A stretch of DNA of 64,000 bases, from contig JABARP010000004.1 in the NCBI GenBank assembly GCA_019186825.1, forward strand, positions 75,855 through 139,854, read 5' to 3'. Shown piece by piece: positions 26,950 to 36,088 of the stretch. Under the pieces are notes generated by a model. The model saw nothing but the letters and a program-made list of their open reading frames with translations. It was not told the DNA's origin and did no database searches. The position numbers and the translations under genes were made by a program. Position 1 is the stretch's first letter. Every line of letters begins with the position of its first letter. The DNA is from Pyrinomonadaceae bacterium (GTDB lineage: Bacteria; Acidobacteriota; Blastocatellia; Pyrinomonadales; Pyrinomonadaceae).

Positions 26950-27978
26950 CTAACGGATCTGTGTCTCGTAGGAGGTTTTGATCCGGATCTGTTGATTCTC
27001 GTTCAGTTTTATTTGCTTGCCGCGTTCAATTACGACGGCACCAACTCCGAACGCTGCACCGACGGCTGCACCAACACCTGCACCGACCGGCCCGGCGATG
27101 ATCGCACCCGTAACAAGCCCCGCACCGGTCGAAGCTCCGACCTTGATGCCATCGCTCTTCAGCGATGATTTGCCGATCGCGGTTCCTTCATTATCAACGG
27201 TCTTGATGTTGTCGCCCTTGACCGGCATCACTTCGACCAGAGTGGCGGCAAAATTCGACCAGCGCTGGTCGCTGATCACGATACGATCGAACGAGAGCGT
27301 CATCTGTGAACGACGTTTGATGCGGCCGGGCTTGACGATCTTGCTTACGCGGCCTTCAACGATGGCACCCGCGATCTCCGATGGAGAGACGATCTTTGCA
27401 AGAAACTTATCGCCTTCGCGGTTCGTTTCCGTCGATAGAGGCTGCTGGAGCTCGAGGAGAAGCTCGGTATCACGCGGAATGATGATGACAGCGTTCGGGT
27501 CGCCCGTGTAATGCGGCGTAACCGGTGCCTCGGTCCTTTGCGCAACTGTGTTCTCGGTGTTCGACGTCGAAGCCGAAGTGGTTGTTGTGGTTTGCGGTGC
27601 CTCGACGGGCTTTGTCGCAGCCGTCACTCCACGGCGGTGTATCTCAGCCGGAAGCGTCGATTCGAATGAACGTTTTTCGAATCCGGTTGAATAGCCGCTC
27701 TCAAAGCCCTGCTGATAGCCGTCGCGGTAATCTTCGATCGGCCCATACTCTTTGTTGAACGCACGGTCAGCTTTTATGAACTCGCTGTGGCGTTTGAAAT
27801 CTCTTGTTTGGTTATCGATCGTATCGCGATATCCGGCCATATAACCGTCGGAATAGCCGGTGCGATAACCCCGCTGGAGGGCGATATTCAGGTTTGCGGA
27901 CTGCTGGGCAACGGCAAGACCAGCACTTGTGAGAATTACGCACAATCCGAGAATTACTATGCGAATGTTTAATTTCAT
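26950..27978 (-). CDS. Secreted protein with N-terminal GY repeats and C-terminal glycine zipper
   Basis: 342 residues, ATG 27978 with an AGGAG site 6 bases upstream. Signal peptide about 1-24 (ends LAVAQQ). Residues 33-105 carry tandem Gly-Tyr spacings (GYRTGYSDGYMAGYRD ... DGYQQGFESGYSTGF). A Thr/Ser-rich linker (about 120-155) follows. The C-terminal part has VIIIPRDTELLLELQQPLSTETNREGDKFLAKI, reminiscent of VirB10/TrbI-type or LPS-associated beta domains, and a glycine-zipper tail GAIIAGPVGAGVGAAVGAAFGVG. Function unknown; an envelope-anchored protein is likely. Confidence 0.75.
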   Translation of the reverse strand: MKLNIRIVILGLCVILTSAGLAVAQQSANLNIALQRGYRTGYSDGYMAGYRDTIDNQTRDFKRHSEFIKADRAFNKEYGPIEDYRDGYQQGFESGYSTGFEKRSFESTLPAEIHRRGVTAATKPVEAPQTTTTTSASTSNTENTVAQRTEAPVTPHYTGDPNAVIIIPRDTELLLELQQPLSTETNREGDKFLAKIVSPSEIAGAIVEGRVSKIVKPGRIKRRSQMTLSFDRIVISDQRWSNFAATLVEVMPVKGDNIKTVDNEGTAIGKSSLKSDGIKVGASTGAGLVTGAIIAGPVGAGVGAAVGAAFGVGAVVIERGKQIKLNENQQIRIKTSYETQIR

Positions 27979-28110
27979 ATTTGCTCCTAACGTTGCCTGA
28001 AATGGCAGAAATGCAGACTTCTCATTAGTTTATACAAGATTTTATCATCCATTACAAGAACTTTTTATCCATTTGCTTAAAATTTCCGCATGCAACTGAT
28101 TAAGCATACA

Positions 28111-28136
28111 GAAAAGCCGTCCGGCGGTGGACGGCT
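28111..28136 (-). terminator. Rho-independent terminator after the CBM9/DUF5916 gene
   Basis: On the minus strand AGCCGTCC-6-GGACGGCT (arms 28129-28136 and 28115-28122), a perfect 8-base stem, followed by TTTTC. It lies 33 bases beyond the stop at 28169. Confidence 0.8.
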
Positions 28137-28168
28137 CGAGATTGCCACAATGCTGTTAAGGACGGGTG

Positions 28169-30652
28169 CTAGAAGCTCCTTCGGAATAGATATGACATTC
28201 GGATAAAGACGGTGCGGCCATTCCGTTCGAATCCAGGCTGCTGTATATCTGTGAAGCGATTGTAGCCGTCGTAGTTGAAGTCGTCGTTATATCCGACGTA
28301 AAAAGCCGTTCCCGGGTTTGGCGTCCACCCGAACAAGACCTGCCCCTTTACGTTCCGATCGAGAGAATCGTAGTCGACCCGTGTTCGCAGGAAAGTAAAG
28401 CGCGTGAATTGATACGTCGAATGAAGGGTAAACAGGTTCGACTCGAAGGCAAGTCCATCGGTATCGTTCCGGCGTAAGCGGTCATTAGAGTAATCGAGTG
28501 AGAAGCGAAGGGCGTTAATGGGTCTGTAATTCACCCCGAACTCAATACTTCGCGAAGATCCGCGGCCGGGATCGAGGGCAGGATACGGACCGGACATACC
28601 GCCTTGCACCCACGCGATGTATGCGGGGCTGACACGGCCGTAGCGGTTTCCTGCACCGAAATCATAATCGAATCGATTCCAGCTGAATCGCGCTCCGCCG
28701 TTGAATGACAGCCTTGAATTGATCTGCTTACTAACACTGAAGCTTATCGCCGGTTGAAGCGCGTGTCGTTCGGGTGCACCGAAGAAGGCACCACTGATCG
28801 CCCGCGGCACGGAACGCTTCGGGCCGAATTCTTCTTCGTAAAGATGCTCGTAACCAAGGCCAACCTCTGCGCTGAGCGAAAGATTGCCTTGGAGCTGCGT
28901 CTCGATGCTTGTTTCAAGATTTGCCTCCTGCACTCTTCCGGACCAGTCATAGGTATAACTCGCGCTCTGCCGCCAGTTAAGGCGGATCAATGTCGCCTCA
29001 CTCCGCGACTTTGTACTCCAACGGTTTGCGGCAAAGACATTGTTCGTGTCGATCCTGTTGGTAAAGCCCGCGTCCGATCGGTAAAAGGGCGACTTTCCGC
29101 TCAGTCCGATCGTCCAGCCGGTCGTGTCTTTCGTCTGGTCGAAATTGACGTCGTATGCAAATCCGTTGCCGGTCCGGTAATCCGACCGATCAAGTTCCGG
29201 CAAGTAGTACACCTTTCGAGAATGGCTGCCGAGGACCTGAAAGCTAAAGATCGTGGCGTCGTCCAATTTGTATCGCCCGTCAAAGCCGCCGACAAAGTTT
29301 CGGTTCTTTGGGAACGTCCTCGCAGTGCCAAAAAAGCCGATATAGTTGCTCTCGCCGAAATCACGTTTTAGCCTGAGCACCCCGAACAGAGCATTCTTAT
29401 CGAGAAATTGATCGATCGGGCAAACAACTGTCGGGTCTGCCTGCTGACGGATCAAGCATTCGCGATTAGCAGTCCGCTCATCTTCGGAATAGTTGCCCGG
29501 AGCATTGTCGGACGCCGCTAAGAAACCAAAAGTGGTCTTGCCGGTTTTTCCTGTCAGTTTTGCGGCAAAGTCCGGATCGACGATCGTCCGAGAATAAAAG
29601 GCCGACAGCGAAGAGTCGAATATCTCCTTTCCTTCAAGAAAGAACGGCCGCTTCTCCTCGAAAAAGATCGGAAAACGCCGGTTTGCGGAAACGACCGGGG
29701 CATCTGCTTCGATCTCGGCATAGTCAGGATTGATCGCAGCGTCGAAGGTTATATTCGGCGTAAGTGTGAACTTTAAGTTCACGCCAATATCCGGCTTGAT
29801 CGGCTTGTTGACGATTCGGCCGCTAGCCTGAAACCTGTCGGCGACGCGTTCACTCGTTTGGCTTAGCGTGACGCTCGGGACGACCTCAAGCGTCCGCTCG
29901 TACTTGATCTCGTCAAGGCCGGAGATGCGTCCATGCTTAATAAGCGTGCCCGAAATGTTTCGGTCATTCGGAAGCCATTGGTCCATCTCGTCATTGAACC
30001 GATTGATGTTCCTGGCGACATTGAATCCCCAAACCCGCTTCTTTGCAGATGCATATCGAAGCGATTTGAACGGTATCTTTGCTTCGACGGCCCAGCCCCA
30101 AGCGTGGATGGCCCCTTTGGATTCCATTACGATGTCGACCGAAAAATCAGGTCCCATCGAGCCTTCGGTTAAGATTCCATCCTGCTGGATACCGAGCGGA
30201 TTGAAACCCAGGAGATAGGCACGACGCTGATCGTTGTACGTATCGAGCCAGATCCGTACATTATCCTCACCAAAAACATCGTCTCTTTTTGCAACCGTCG
30301 CTTGGATCTTGTCGCGATCGTCCCAGCATTTGAAGGCGACGTAGAGGAAATGCTCGTCGTACGCCATATATACCTCGGTCGGCTTTGACGGTGCTATGTT
30401 GTTGCCAGGTTGAGTTTGATAGAAATCCTTGAACACCGCAGCAGACTTCCAAGCCTCATCATCGAGGTTGCCGTCAATCGTAGGCGGAGGGCTTACCTTC
30501 GGGATCGAAACTTCGCGCGTCTTCTCCACCGGCAGAATAGGCATCTCTGACGATCCTCGCGCCGGTGTCGCCGTGGGCGTCGGAGCAGATTGAGCCGCAA
30601 TCGAAACGGCGGCTGCAAATACACAAATAGCTGCAAAAAAAGCGTGCTTCAT
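28169..30652 (-). CDS. CBM9-like / DUF5916 outer-membrane barrel protein
   Basis: 827 residues from ATG 30652; upstream codons to 30691 add a non-signal extension. Signal peptide about 1-20 (AAAVSIAAQ). A carbohydrate-binding family 9-like domain occupies about 50-215 (PPTIDGNLDDEAWKSAAVFKDF, VYMAYDEHFLYVAFKCWD, RIWLDTYNDQRRAYLLGFNPLG). Residues 230-827 match the DUF5916-type beta-barrel region (NRRFPIFFEEKRPFFLEGKEIFD and the final IRMSYLFRRSF ending in an outer-membrane-type aromatic residue). Probably an outer-membrane protein. Substrate unknown. The DUF4097 gene upstream is on the same strand 138 bases away. Confidence 0.82.
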   Translation of the reverse strand: MKHAFFAAICVFAAAVSIAAQSAPTPTATPARGSSEMPILPVEKTREVSIPKVSPPPTIDGNLDDEAWKSAAVFKDFYQTQPGNNIAPSKPTEVYMAYDEHFLYVAFKCWDDRDKIQATVAKRDDVFGEDNVRIWLDTYNDQRRAYLLGFNPLGIQQDGILTEGSMGPDFSVDIVMESKGAIHAWGWAVEAKIPFKSLRYASAKKRVWGFNVARNINRFNDEMDQWLPNDRNISGTLIKHGRISGLDEIKYERTLEVVPSVTLSQTSERVADRFQASGRIVNKPIKPDIGVNLKFTLTPNITFDAAINPDYAEIEADAPVVSANRRFPIFFEEKRPFFLEGKEIFDSSLSAFYSRTIVDPDFAAKLTGKTGKTTFGFLAASDNAPGNYSEDERTANRECLIRQQADPTVVCPIDQFLDKNALFGVLRLKRDFGESNYIGFFGTARTFPKNRNFVGGFDGRYKLDDATIFSFQVLGSHSRKVYYLPELDRSDYRTGNGFAYDVNFDQTKDTTGWTIGLSGKSPFYRSDAGFTNRIDTNNVFAANRWSTKSRSEATLIRLNWRQSASYTYDWSGRVQEANLETSIETQLQGNLSLSAEVGLGYEHLYEEEFGPKRSVPRAISGAFFGAPERHALQPAISFSVSKQINSRLSFNGGARFSWNRFDYDFGAGNRYGRVSPAYIAWVQGGMSGPYPALDPGRGSSRSIEFGVNYRPINALRFSLDYSNDRLRRNDTDGLAFESNLFTLHSTYQFTRFTFLRTRVDYDSLDRNVKGQVLFGWTPNPGTAFYVGYNDDFNYDGYNRFTDIQQPGFERNGRTVFIRMSYLFRRSF

Positions 30653-30790
30653 TAAAGAATTGGAGTACTCACGGGCGGGACCTCGCGGCAACTATCAGCC
30701 AAAACGCAAATTTTGAGCATAAGGTTTCAAAAAGGAAAAGGCGAACGCTCGAAATGGCGCCCGCCGACACTCGAAATTCTTCTCAGACCC

Positions 30791-32710
30791 TTACTTCATA
30801 CTTAACAAAGAGTCTGAATTCCGAACTATGATGTTTCCATCGGTCTGCAATAGGTAGTTCGGCCCGCCATTGCCGATCTTGTACACAAAGCTATCTTCGT
30901 CCGTGCCGACACGGGTCGCTGTCAGGCCATCGAATTGGATCGGCTCATCTGTAGCGCTGAACTGCCCTGAAAAATTCGACCCGACCGTAACCACGATGTC
31001 CCCAAGATCTGACATGGCCGTCAGCTGACCAAATTCACCTTCCAGGTCAACCGTGCCCGACTCGGTTTGCGCCTTAACATCGCCCCGGAAGCCTACAGCG
31101 CGTATCCGGCCCGCAGAGGATGCGACGAGGAGCTTGCCATCCGAGTCGTGCAGCGTTATCGAATCGTCGTAGCCCTTTAGATCGAGAGTCCCGGAAACGC
31201 CGTCGACCCTGATCTCGCCGTCGGTTGTTACCTTTAGGTTGCTCTTGCGTGGGACAAAAACATCTACTCGAACGCGCCAAGGCTCGCTATCGTAGCCGCT
31301 GACATTGATCTGAACTGAATCCGAGTCTGCCTTGTCTTTCACCTCGATCGCCGAATCCTCTTTCGCCGACCTGATCTCACGAACGGTATATCGGACGACA
31401 GATTCGTCAGTGCCCACAATATTGACGGCGCACCCCGGGGCCACGATCGTCACATCCGGAGTGCCCTTGACAGTAAAGCTCTTCGAATGGCGGGAAATTG
31501 CGGGGTCAGCGCCAAAAATGCGTTCGTTACCGAACCCATTTGAGAAAACCCGCATTTTGGCCGAGACCCGCAACGCGCGTTTTGCCTCCCTAGCCGCGGC
31601 TTTTCCGATGTCGGCCATTCTGATCTGCTCGCGTGCCGCGTCGAGAGCCTCTTTGACCGATCGCTCAATAAGCGGGCCGCTAACAATGACCGCTTGTTCA
31701 GTCTCTTTTTGAGCGGTCTTTAAAGCCTCCTTCATGGCCTTGGCCGACTGACGGTTTGCCTCGGCGACCGCTTTCGCGGCCTCTGCGGACATTACGCGAG
31801 TGCTAATGCGACGCGGATGTGTAATGCTGCCGTCATCGTCGTCGGTTTCGTTTGCCGATAAGAGATCCGTCACAGGTGCCGGCGACCGTCCGTCGTTCGG
31901 ATGGCCGATGAAAAGCGGTCCATTCACACTCTCGACCTTCACGTTTGCAGAGCCTCCGCCAAGTCTTGAATGGAGGCTATGGCCGACAAAGTTTGCTTTC
32001 CGGACCGCTAATCCAAAATCGGTGGTAATTCCGCCATTCAAGGTCTCGCCCTTGAGCGTTACGTCCGAGTCGGTAGGAATAATGATCTTCACCGGGCCGT
32101 TTACACTCGAGAGCTCAACCTGTGTTCGGGCATCCAACTGGCCGTAGTCGGCAGCGATCGATCCGTTGACTGTCGAGGCAGTTGCTCTGCCTTTCAGACG
32201 GTTGATGGAAACGCTGCCGTTGACACATGATGCATTTACGGAGTTTTCAAAATTCGAGATCGCAATGTCTCCGTTGACGCTCTCGATCTCGTCCAAAACA
32301 GCTCGACGAGGAAGTTTCATCTTGATAGAGACCTGGACCTGACGTTTCGCGTTCGAACCCATTGAACGCGTCCAATCCTGGTGTTCTGTCCTCAATCTGA
32401 AGTGATCCCTATCTGAATCGACGATCACCTTAACGCTGTCGAGCATTTCTTTGTTCGGCCCGGTCTTCTCGACCACCAGAGCCGCTTCCTCTTTATCCCA
32501 GCCTTCGAGCTCAATGCGGCCGTTGATGTTCGAGATAGAGACACGGCCTTCTGCACTCAATGGGTAGGTATTATCGACCCGCTCCGTAATGTCGCCATCC
32601 TGCGGTATCGAGATCGAGACCGGTGAGAGAGTTATCGGAGCCTTTGACGCAGTTTCAGGCTGCGTAGCAAAGATCAGTCCGGAAAATAAGATCGTGTATA
32701 TCCAAGTCAT
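30791..32710 (-). CDS. DUF4097-family secreted beta-helix protein with two beta domains
   Basis: 639 residues with a short signal sequence (MTWIYTILFSGLIFA). Residues about 55-275 and 425-635 are DUF4097-type repeats (VSISNINGRIELEGW, EIESVNGDIAISNF, ATASTVNGSIAADYG; later VTTDGEIRVDGVSGTLDLKGYDD, VKAQTESGTVDLEGEFGQL), the right-handed beta-helix pattern of putative adhesins. Between them, about 295-390 is Ala-rich and helical (AEAAKAVAEANRQSAKAMKEALKTA), likely a coiled-coil. Role unknown; members are often linked to envelope stress systems. Divergent from the GGDEF-EAL gene. Confidence 0.8.
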   Translation of the reverse strand: MTWIYTILFSGLIFATQPETASKAPITLSPVSISIPQDGDITERVDNTYPLSAEGRVSISNINGRIELEGWDKEEAALVVEKTGPNKEMLDSVKVIVDSDRDHFRLRTEHQDWTRSMGSNAKRQVQVSIKMKLPRRAVLDEIESVNGDIAISNFENSVNASCVNGSVSINRLKGRATASTVNGSIAADYGQLDARTQVELSSVNGPVKIIIPTDSDVTLKGETLNGGITTDFGLAVRKANFVGHSLHSRLGGGSANVKVESVNGPLFIGHPNDGRSPAPVTDLLSANETDDDDGSITHPRRISTRVMSAEAAKAVAEANRQSAKAMKEALKTAQKETEQAVIVSGPLIERSVKEALDAAREQIRMADIGKAAAREAKRALRVSAKMRVFSNGFGNERIFGADPAISRHSKSFTVKGTPDVTIVAPGCAVNIVGTDESVVRYTVREIRSAKEDSAIEVKDKADSDSVQINVSGYDSEPWRVRVDVFVPRKSNLKVTTDGEIRVDGVSGTLDLKGYDDSITLHDSDGKLLVASSAGRIRAVGFRGDVKAQTESGTVDLEGEFGQLTAMSDLGDIVVTVGSNFSGQFSATDEPIQFDGLTATRVGTDEDSFVYKIGNGGPNYLLQTDGNIIVRNSDSLLSMK

Positions 32711-32966
32711 AGATCACCTAGCCAAGTTGCGAAAATCCCGCTTTCTACATTCAATACACCGCCGACGCTCGAGTTGTGACAAGTTCTTTGCAGGATCGAC
32801 CAAACACGCTGCGGCCCATATTTTTTTATTGATTTCGGGCATATTTTCCTATATTCTTTTCAAGACGAGCAGTCACTCTGCTTCGCTGTCAGACCTACGG
32901 AGTTCCCTCCATTTTTTTGTCGATCCCTCGAAGTTCGTACATTTTCCGGCATCTTTTCCTCCGCAA

Positions 32967-35189
32967 ATGGAACAACAGGACAAGCTCATAAATATCTATC
33001 TAGCTAGTCTAATTCCTATCTCGGCCATCGCGATAGGCTGGGCTCTCCAAAACGATCCGCTGCGGAATTTGGACGGTGGATTTATTGCTTTGGGTTTGCT
33101 CACGATCTTTTCGGCCTGTTGGCTAAGGATCCAGTTGCCCCGAACGAACGTCCATTTGACGCTGTCAGACGCACTGACCATTCTCTCAATGCTGCTTTAC
33201 GGGGGTAGCATTACAATACTGCTTGCATTGGCCGAAGTTGCCGCCGGAGCGATCAATCTTCGTTTGCGCGGTACCGAGCTTCGCTGGAAGACGATGGCGA
33301 TCAATGTATTGGCTGCTCCGATCGGTGTTTTCGCGGCCTACCATACAGCGATCTTTCTCTTCGGACCGCTCGACCAAGTTGTTGCAAGGAACGACTTTAC
33401 GAGCCTCATATGGCTCCTCTTGACCATCACGATCACTCTTTTTGCGATCAATTCAGCGATCGTTTCGATATTTGCGGCGATAAAAACGAAGAAAAGCATT
33501 TGGTTCCACTGGAAGGCAAACCTCCTGGACGCGGCCGTAATGAACGTACTCGGGGGATTGATGGCCGGTGTCATTCTCAAGGCGGTTACGCAGCTCAATC
33601 TTTACATAGTTGCCGCGACCGTAGGCTTCTTTGGAGTGATCTTCCTTACATTCCGGCATTTTGTCTCTGATGCCCGCAGGTCAGCCGAGATTGCGCATCG
33701 GGAGCAGCAGGAGCGTTATGAGCTGGCTGAGAAACACGTTGTCGAGCTCGAGCACTACGTCGCAGAACTCGAAAAGACCGCGGACGCATTGCAAAAGAGC
33801 CACGAAAAGTTTCGCCACGCCGCCTATCACGATGCGCTGACGGGCCTTCCGAACAGAAACTTCTTTATCGAGCGCCTAAAGGAACTGCTTTTGGAGGGAG
33901 CGGAAGCCGGCGAATTCAAGTTTGCGATCCTCTTGATCGATCTCTATCGCTTTAAGACGATCAACGAAAGCCTCGGACATTCCGTCGGCGACAGGCTTAT
34001 AACGAATGTCGGAGTCCGGCTTTCCGAGATGGTGCGCGAATCTGATATGGCGGCGAGGTTCTCGGGTGACAAATTCGGCATAATCCTGACAGACCTCCTC
34101 GAGAAGGAAGAAGCGGCTGCCTTTGCCAACCGCCTATCCGCAAGGATCTCCGAGCCCTATATGCTCGATGATCGTCAGGTATTTACGGACGTGCGGGTCG
34201 GGATCGCCTTTGGAAACTCAAAATACGCTGAGGCCGAGGACCTCCTGCGGGATGCCGACATCGCGATGTATTACGCTAAGGATTCTAACGAGAAGCACGT
34301 GATCTTCGACCAAAAGATGCATGTGCGGGCCGTAACCCGGCTTCAGCTTGAGACAGACCTGCGCTATGCGATCGAGCGGCACGAATTCGAATTGCATTAT
34401 CAGCCGATCGTTGCCCTTGAGACGGCCCGGCTCGTCGGGTTTGAGGCTCTCGTCCGCTGGAACCATCCGCAGCGCGGCCTCGTCCCGCCGAATGAGTTCA
34501 TTCCTATCTCAGAGAGCACCGGCTTGATCATTCCAATGACCGTGCAGATCCTCGAATCAGCCTGTAAGCAGGTGAAAGAGTGGCAGCTCCGGTACCCTTC
34601 AGCGGTTCCGCTTTCGATCGCTGTGAATATCTCGGGCAAGCATTTCGCTGACCCTGGGCTGGTTTCGCAGATAAAGAATGTACTAGCGATCTCAGGTTTC
34701 GAGCCATCGAGCCTTAAGCTCGAACTCACCGAGAGCGCCATTATGGAGAACGCTGAACGTGCGATCCAGATGCTTACGCAGATAAAGGAGATCGGTGTTC
34801 AGCTGAGCATCGACGACTTCGGTACCGGATACTCGAGCCTCAGCTATCTCCATCGCTTCCCGATCGACCTGCTAAAAGTTGACCGTTCGTTCGTAAGCGC
34901 GATGGAAGAGAATTCTGAGAACGGTGAGATCGTCCGTACCGTTATCGCTCTTGCAAAAGCACTAAGACTCAACGTGGTAGCGGAGGGCATCGAGAGCATA
35001 CATCAGTTCCACCAGCTGCGTATCCTCAAGTGCGAATATGGCCAAGGCTATCTCTTCTCAAAACCTCAAAGCGTTGCGGATATCGAAGCGTTGCTGGCGG
35101 ACGAAGGACATTGGCAGCATTTTCTGCCCCAGGCTCCGCGCCCTGTGCCCGCGGCCGCAAATATTTCACCGCTTCGCCTTGCCAACTAA
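32967..35189 (+). CDS. Membrane GGDEF-EAL protein, degenerate cyclase with probably active phosphodiesterase
   Basis: 740 residues from ATG 32967 (MEQQDKLINIYLASLIPI); a longer frame overlaps the divergent gene and is not credible. N-terminal about 235 residues have seven or so membrane helices (MASE-like). A short coiled-coil follows (about 245-280), then a GGDEF-like domain whose signature is SGDKF (Ser366-Phe370) instead of [SG]GDEF, with the key Glu replaced by Lys. The EAL domain keeps Glu493 in GFEALVRW, ELTESAI, SIDDFGTGYSSLSYL, LLKVDRSFV and VVAEGIE, all canonical. Inference: c-di-GMP phosphodiesterase with regulatory GGDEF. Confidence 0.87.
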   Translation: MEQQDKLINIYLASLIPISAIAIGWALQNDPLRNLDGGFIALGLLTIFSACWLRIQLPRTNVHLTLSDALTILSMLLYGGSITILLALAEVAAGAINLRLRGTELRWKTMAINVLAAPIGVFAAYHTAIFLFGPLDQVVARNDFTSLIWLLLTITITLFAINSAIVSIFAAIKTKKSIWFHWKANLLDAAVMNVLGGLMAGVILKAVTQLNLYIVAATVGFFGVIFLTFRHFVSDARRSAEIAHREQQERYELAEKHVVELEHYVAELEKTADALQKSHEKFRHAAYHDALTGLPNRNFFIERLKELLLEGAEAGEFKFAILLIDLYRFKTINESLGHSVGDRLITNVGVRLSEMVRESDMAARFSGDKFGIILTDLLEKEEAAAFANRLSARISEPYMLDDRQVFTDVRVGIAFGNSKYAEAEDLLRDADIAMYYAKDSNEKHVIFDQKMHVRAVTRLQLETDLRYAIERHEFELHYQPIVALETARLVGFEALVRWNHPQRGLVPPNEFIPISESTGLIIPMTVQILESACKQVKEWQLRYPSAVPLSIAVNISGKHFADPGLVSQIKNVLAISGFEPSSLKLELTESAIMENAERAIQMLTQIKEIGVQLSIDDFGTGYSSLSYLHRFPIDLLKVDRSFVSAMEENSENGEIVRTVIALAKALRLNVVAEGIESIHQFHQLRILKCEYGQGYLFSKPQSVADIEALLADEGHWQHFLPQAPRPVPAAANISPLRLAN

Positions 35190-35222
35190 ATCCCTGCCGG
35201 GCTAGGTTCAACAGAAAAGAGA

Positions 35223-35258
35223 AAAGGTCAAAGTCAGCAGTTTCTGACTTTGACCTTT
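35223..35258. terminator. Bidirectional terminator between GGDEF-EAL gene and anti-sigma-like gene
   Basis: Perfect 15-base inverted repeat AAAGGTCAAAGTCAG (35223-35237) and CTGACTTTGACCTTT (35244-35258) with the 6-base loop CAGTTT, the strongest hairpin noticed in the window. Adenine-rich on its left and T/C-rich on its right, as expected for convergent genes ending at 35189 (+) and 35292 (-). Confidence 0.85.
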
Positions 35259-35291
35259 GGATCTTCTGTACTCTTCTTTTTGTCTCTTAGC

Positions 35292-35579
35292 CTAGCGACG
35301 GCCCTTTAGAAGCTGGCTGAACGAGCCCGGAGCCGCGTTATGCTGTAAGAGAGCTTCTGCGAGCTGGTAGAGCGGCTCAGGAATAGCCTCCGGCTCTGTC
35401 AACTCTTCCTCCAGGTCCATCGGATATCGACGATAGAACGCAAGTTCAGCTGCACAGAACTCGCATGCTGCCAGATGTTCCCGCACATGGGATCCACTCT
35501 CGATTTCCATATCACCTAGTTGGAATGCCAAAAGGTCTGCGGAGGTGGGACATTTTTCGTTCTTGGCAAAATTGGCCAT
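35292..35579 (-). CDS. Small zinc-finger, anti-sigma-like protein (ZAS/zf-HC2 type)
   Basis: 95 residues from ATG 35579 (a TTG start 12 bases upstream is possible). Cys10, then His35-x3-Cys39-x2-Cys42 (HLAACEFC) form the ZAS/zf-HC2 zinc motif of anti-sigma factors. There is no membrane helix, so it would be a cytoplasmic, soluble form. The remainder is acidic and helical, ending SFSQLLKGRR. It is divergent from the sigma-like gene at 36089, suggesting but not proving a regulator pair. Convergent with the GGDEF-EAL gene. Confidence 0.65.
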   Translation of the reverse strand: MANFAKNEKCPTSADLLAFQLGDMEIESGSHVREHLAACEFCAAELAFYRRYPMDLEEELTEPEAIPEPLYQLAEALLQHNAAPGSFSQLLKGRR

Positions 35580-36088
35580 CGCGATCTGCAAATTTTATTG
35601 GTTGTCTAACATTGATCAGGGCGTTTTCCAACACCGCGGTCCGAGCAATCAAACCGCTGAAAAACTGCCCTATGTTAAAAATAAATCTGCAATGCACTCA
35701 AGTTCCCAAAAAGCGACGGGCAAAATGCAACAAAATCTACCGAAAAACACTGATGTTCTGACGGCTACGACACGGTGCCCCAAAGAATGTACAAGAATGC
35801 AAAAACTTGTTGCTCAAACCTCTTCGAACTGGTATTATCTTAAATGTAGGTAGTGAGACAGGTAATCATCTACCACTGCCTTTAGGATCGACCCTTCGCA
35901 GCTCGGATGTTGATCCCGCCAAATCTTTCTACCAAAACTACCAACTAGGCCCATACGTCTGCGTTTCCGGAGGTTGCCGTGTTCTAACCAACATGGCTTA
36001 AGAGAAGCTTTCTCTCTAAAAAGGTGCGACGACAACAACGGCCATTGAATTTAGGACGAAGAGAACACTTAAGGGTTATTTTAGGGTT
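35580..36088. other. 510-base spacer and probable long 5' leader of the sigma-like gene
   Basis: No supported gene; the short frames here have no family resemblance. It contains a candidate promoter (35810-35838) whose transcript would have a leader of about 245 bases before the ATG at 36089. Within it I see local inverted repeats such as GGTAG ... CTACC (35849-35873 area) and GGATC ... GATCC, and close repeated AGGGTTAT elements just before the start codon. It does not match any riboswitch consensus I can recall. Confidence 0.45.
35810..35838 (+). promoter_or_regulatory. Candidate sigma-70-type promoter for the sigma-like regulator
   Basis: TTGCTC (35810-35815), a 17-base spacer, and TATTAT (35833-35838). 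Resemblance to consensus is moderate; the region is otherwise AT-rich, so chance occurrence cannot be excluded. Confidence 0.35.

Noticed and set aside
28754..29371. 205-codon plus-strand frame within the DUF5916 gene
   Set aside because: Antisense shadow without a domain match.
35807..36001. 64-residue plus-strand frame in the leader of the sigma-like gene
   Set aside because: No ribosome site or family resemblance; the region looks non-coding.
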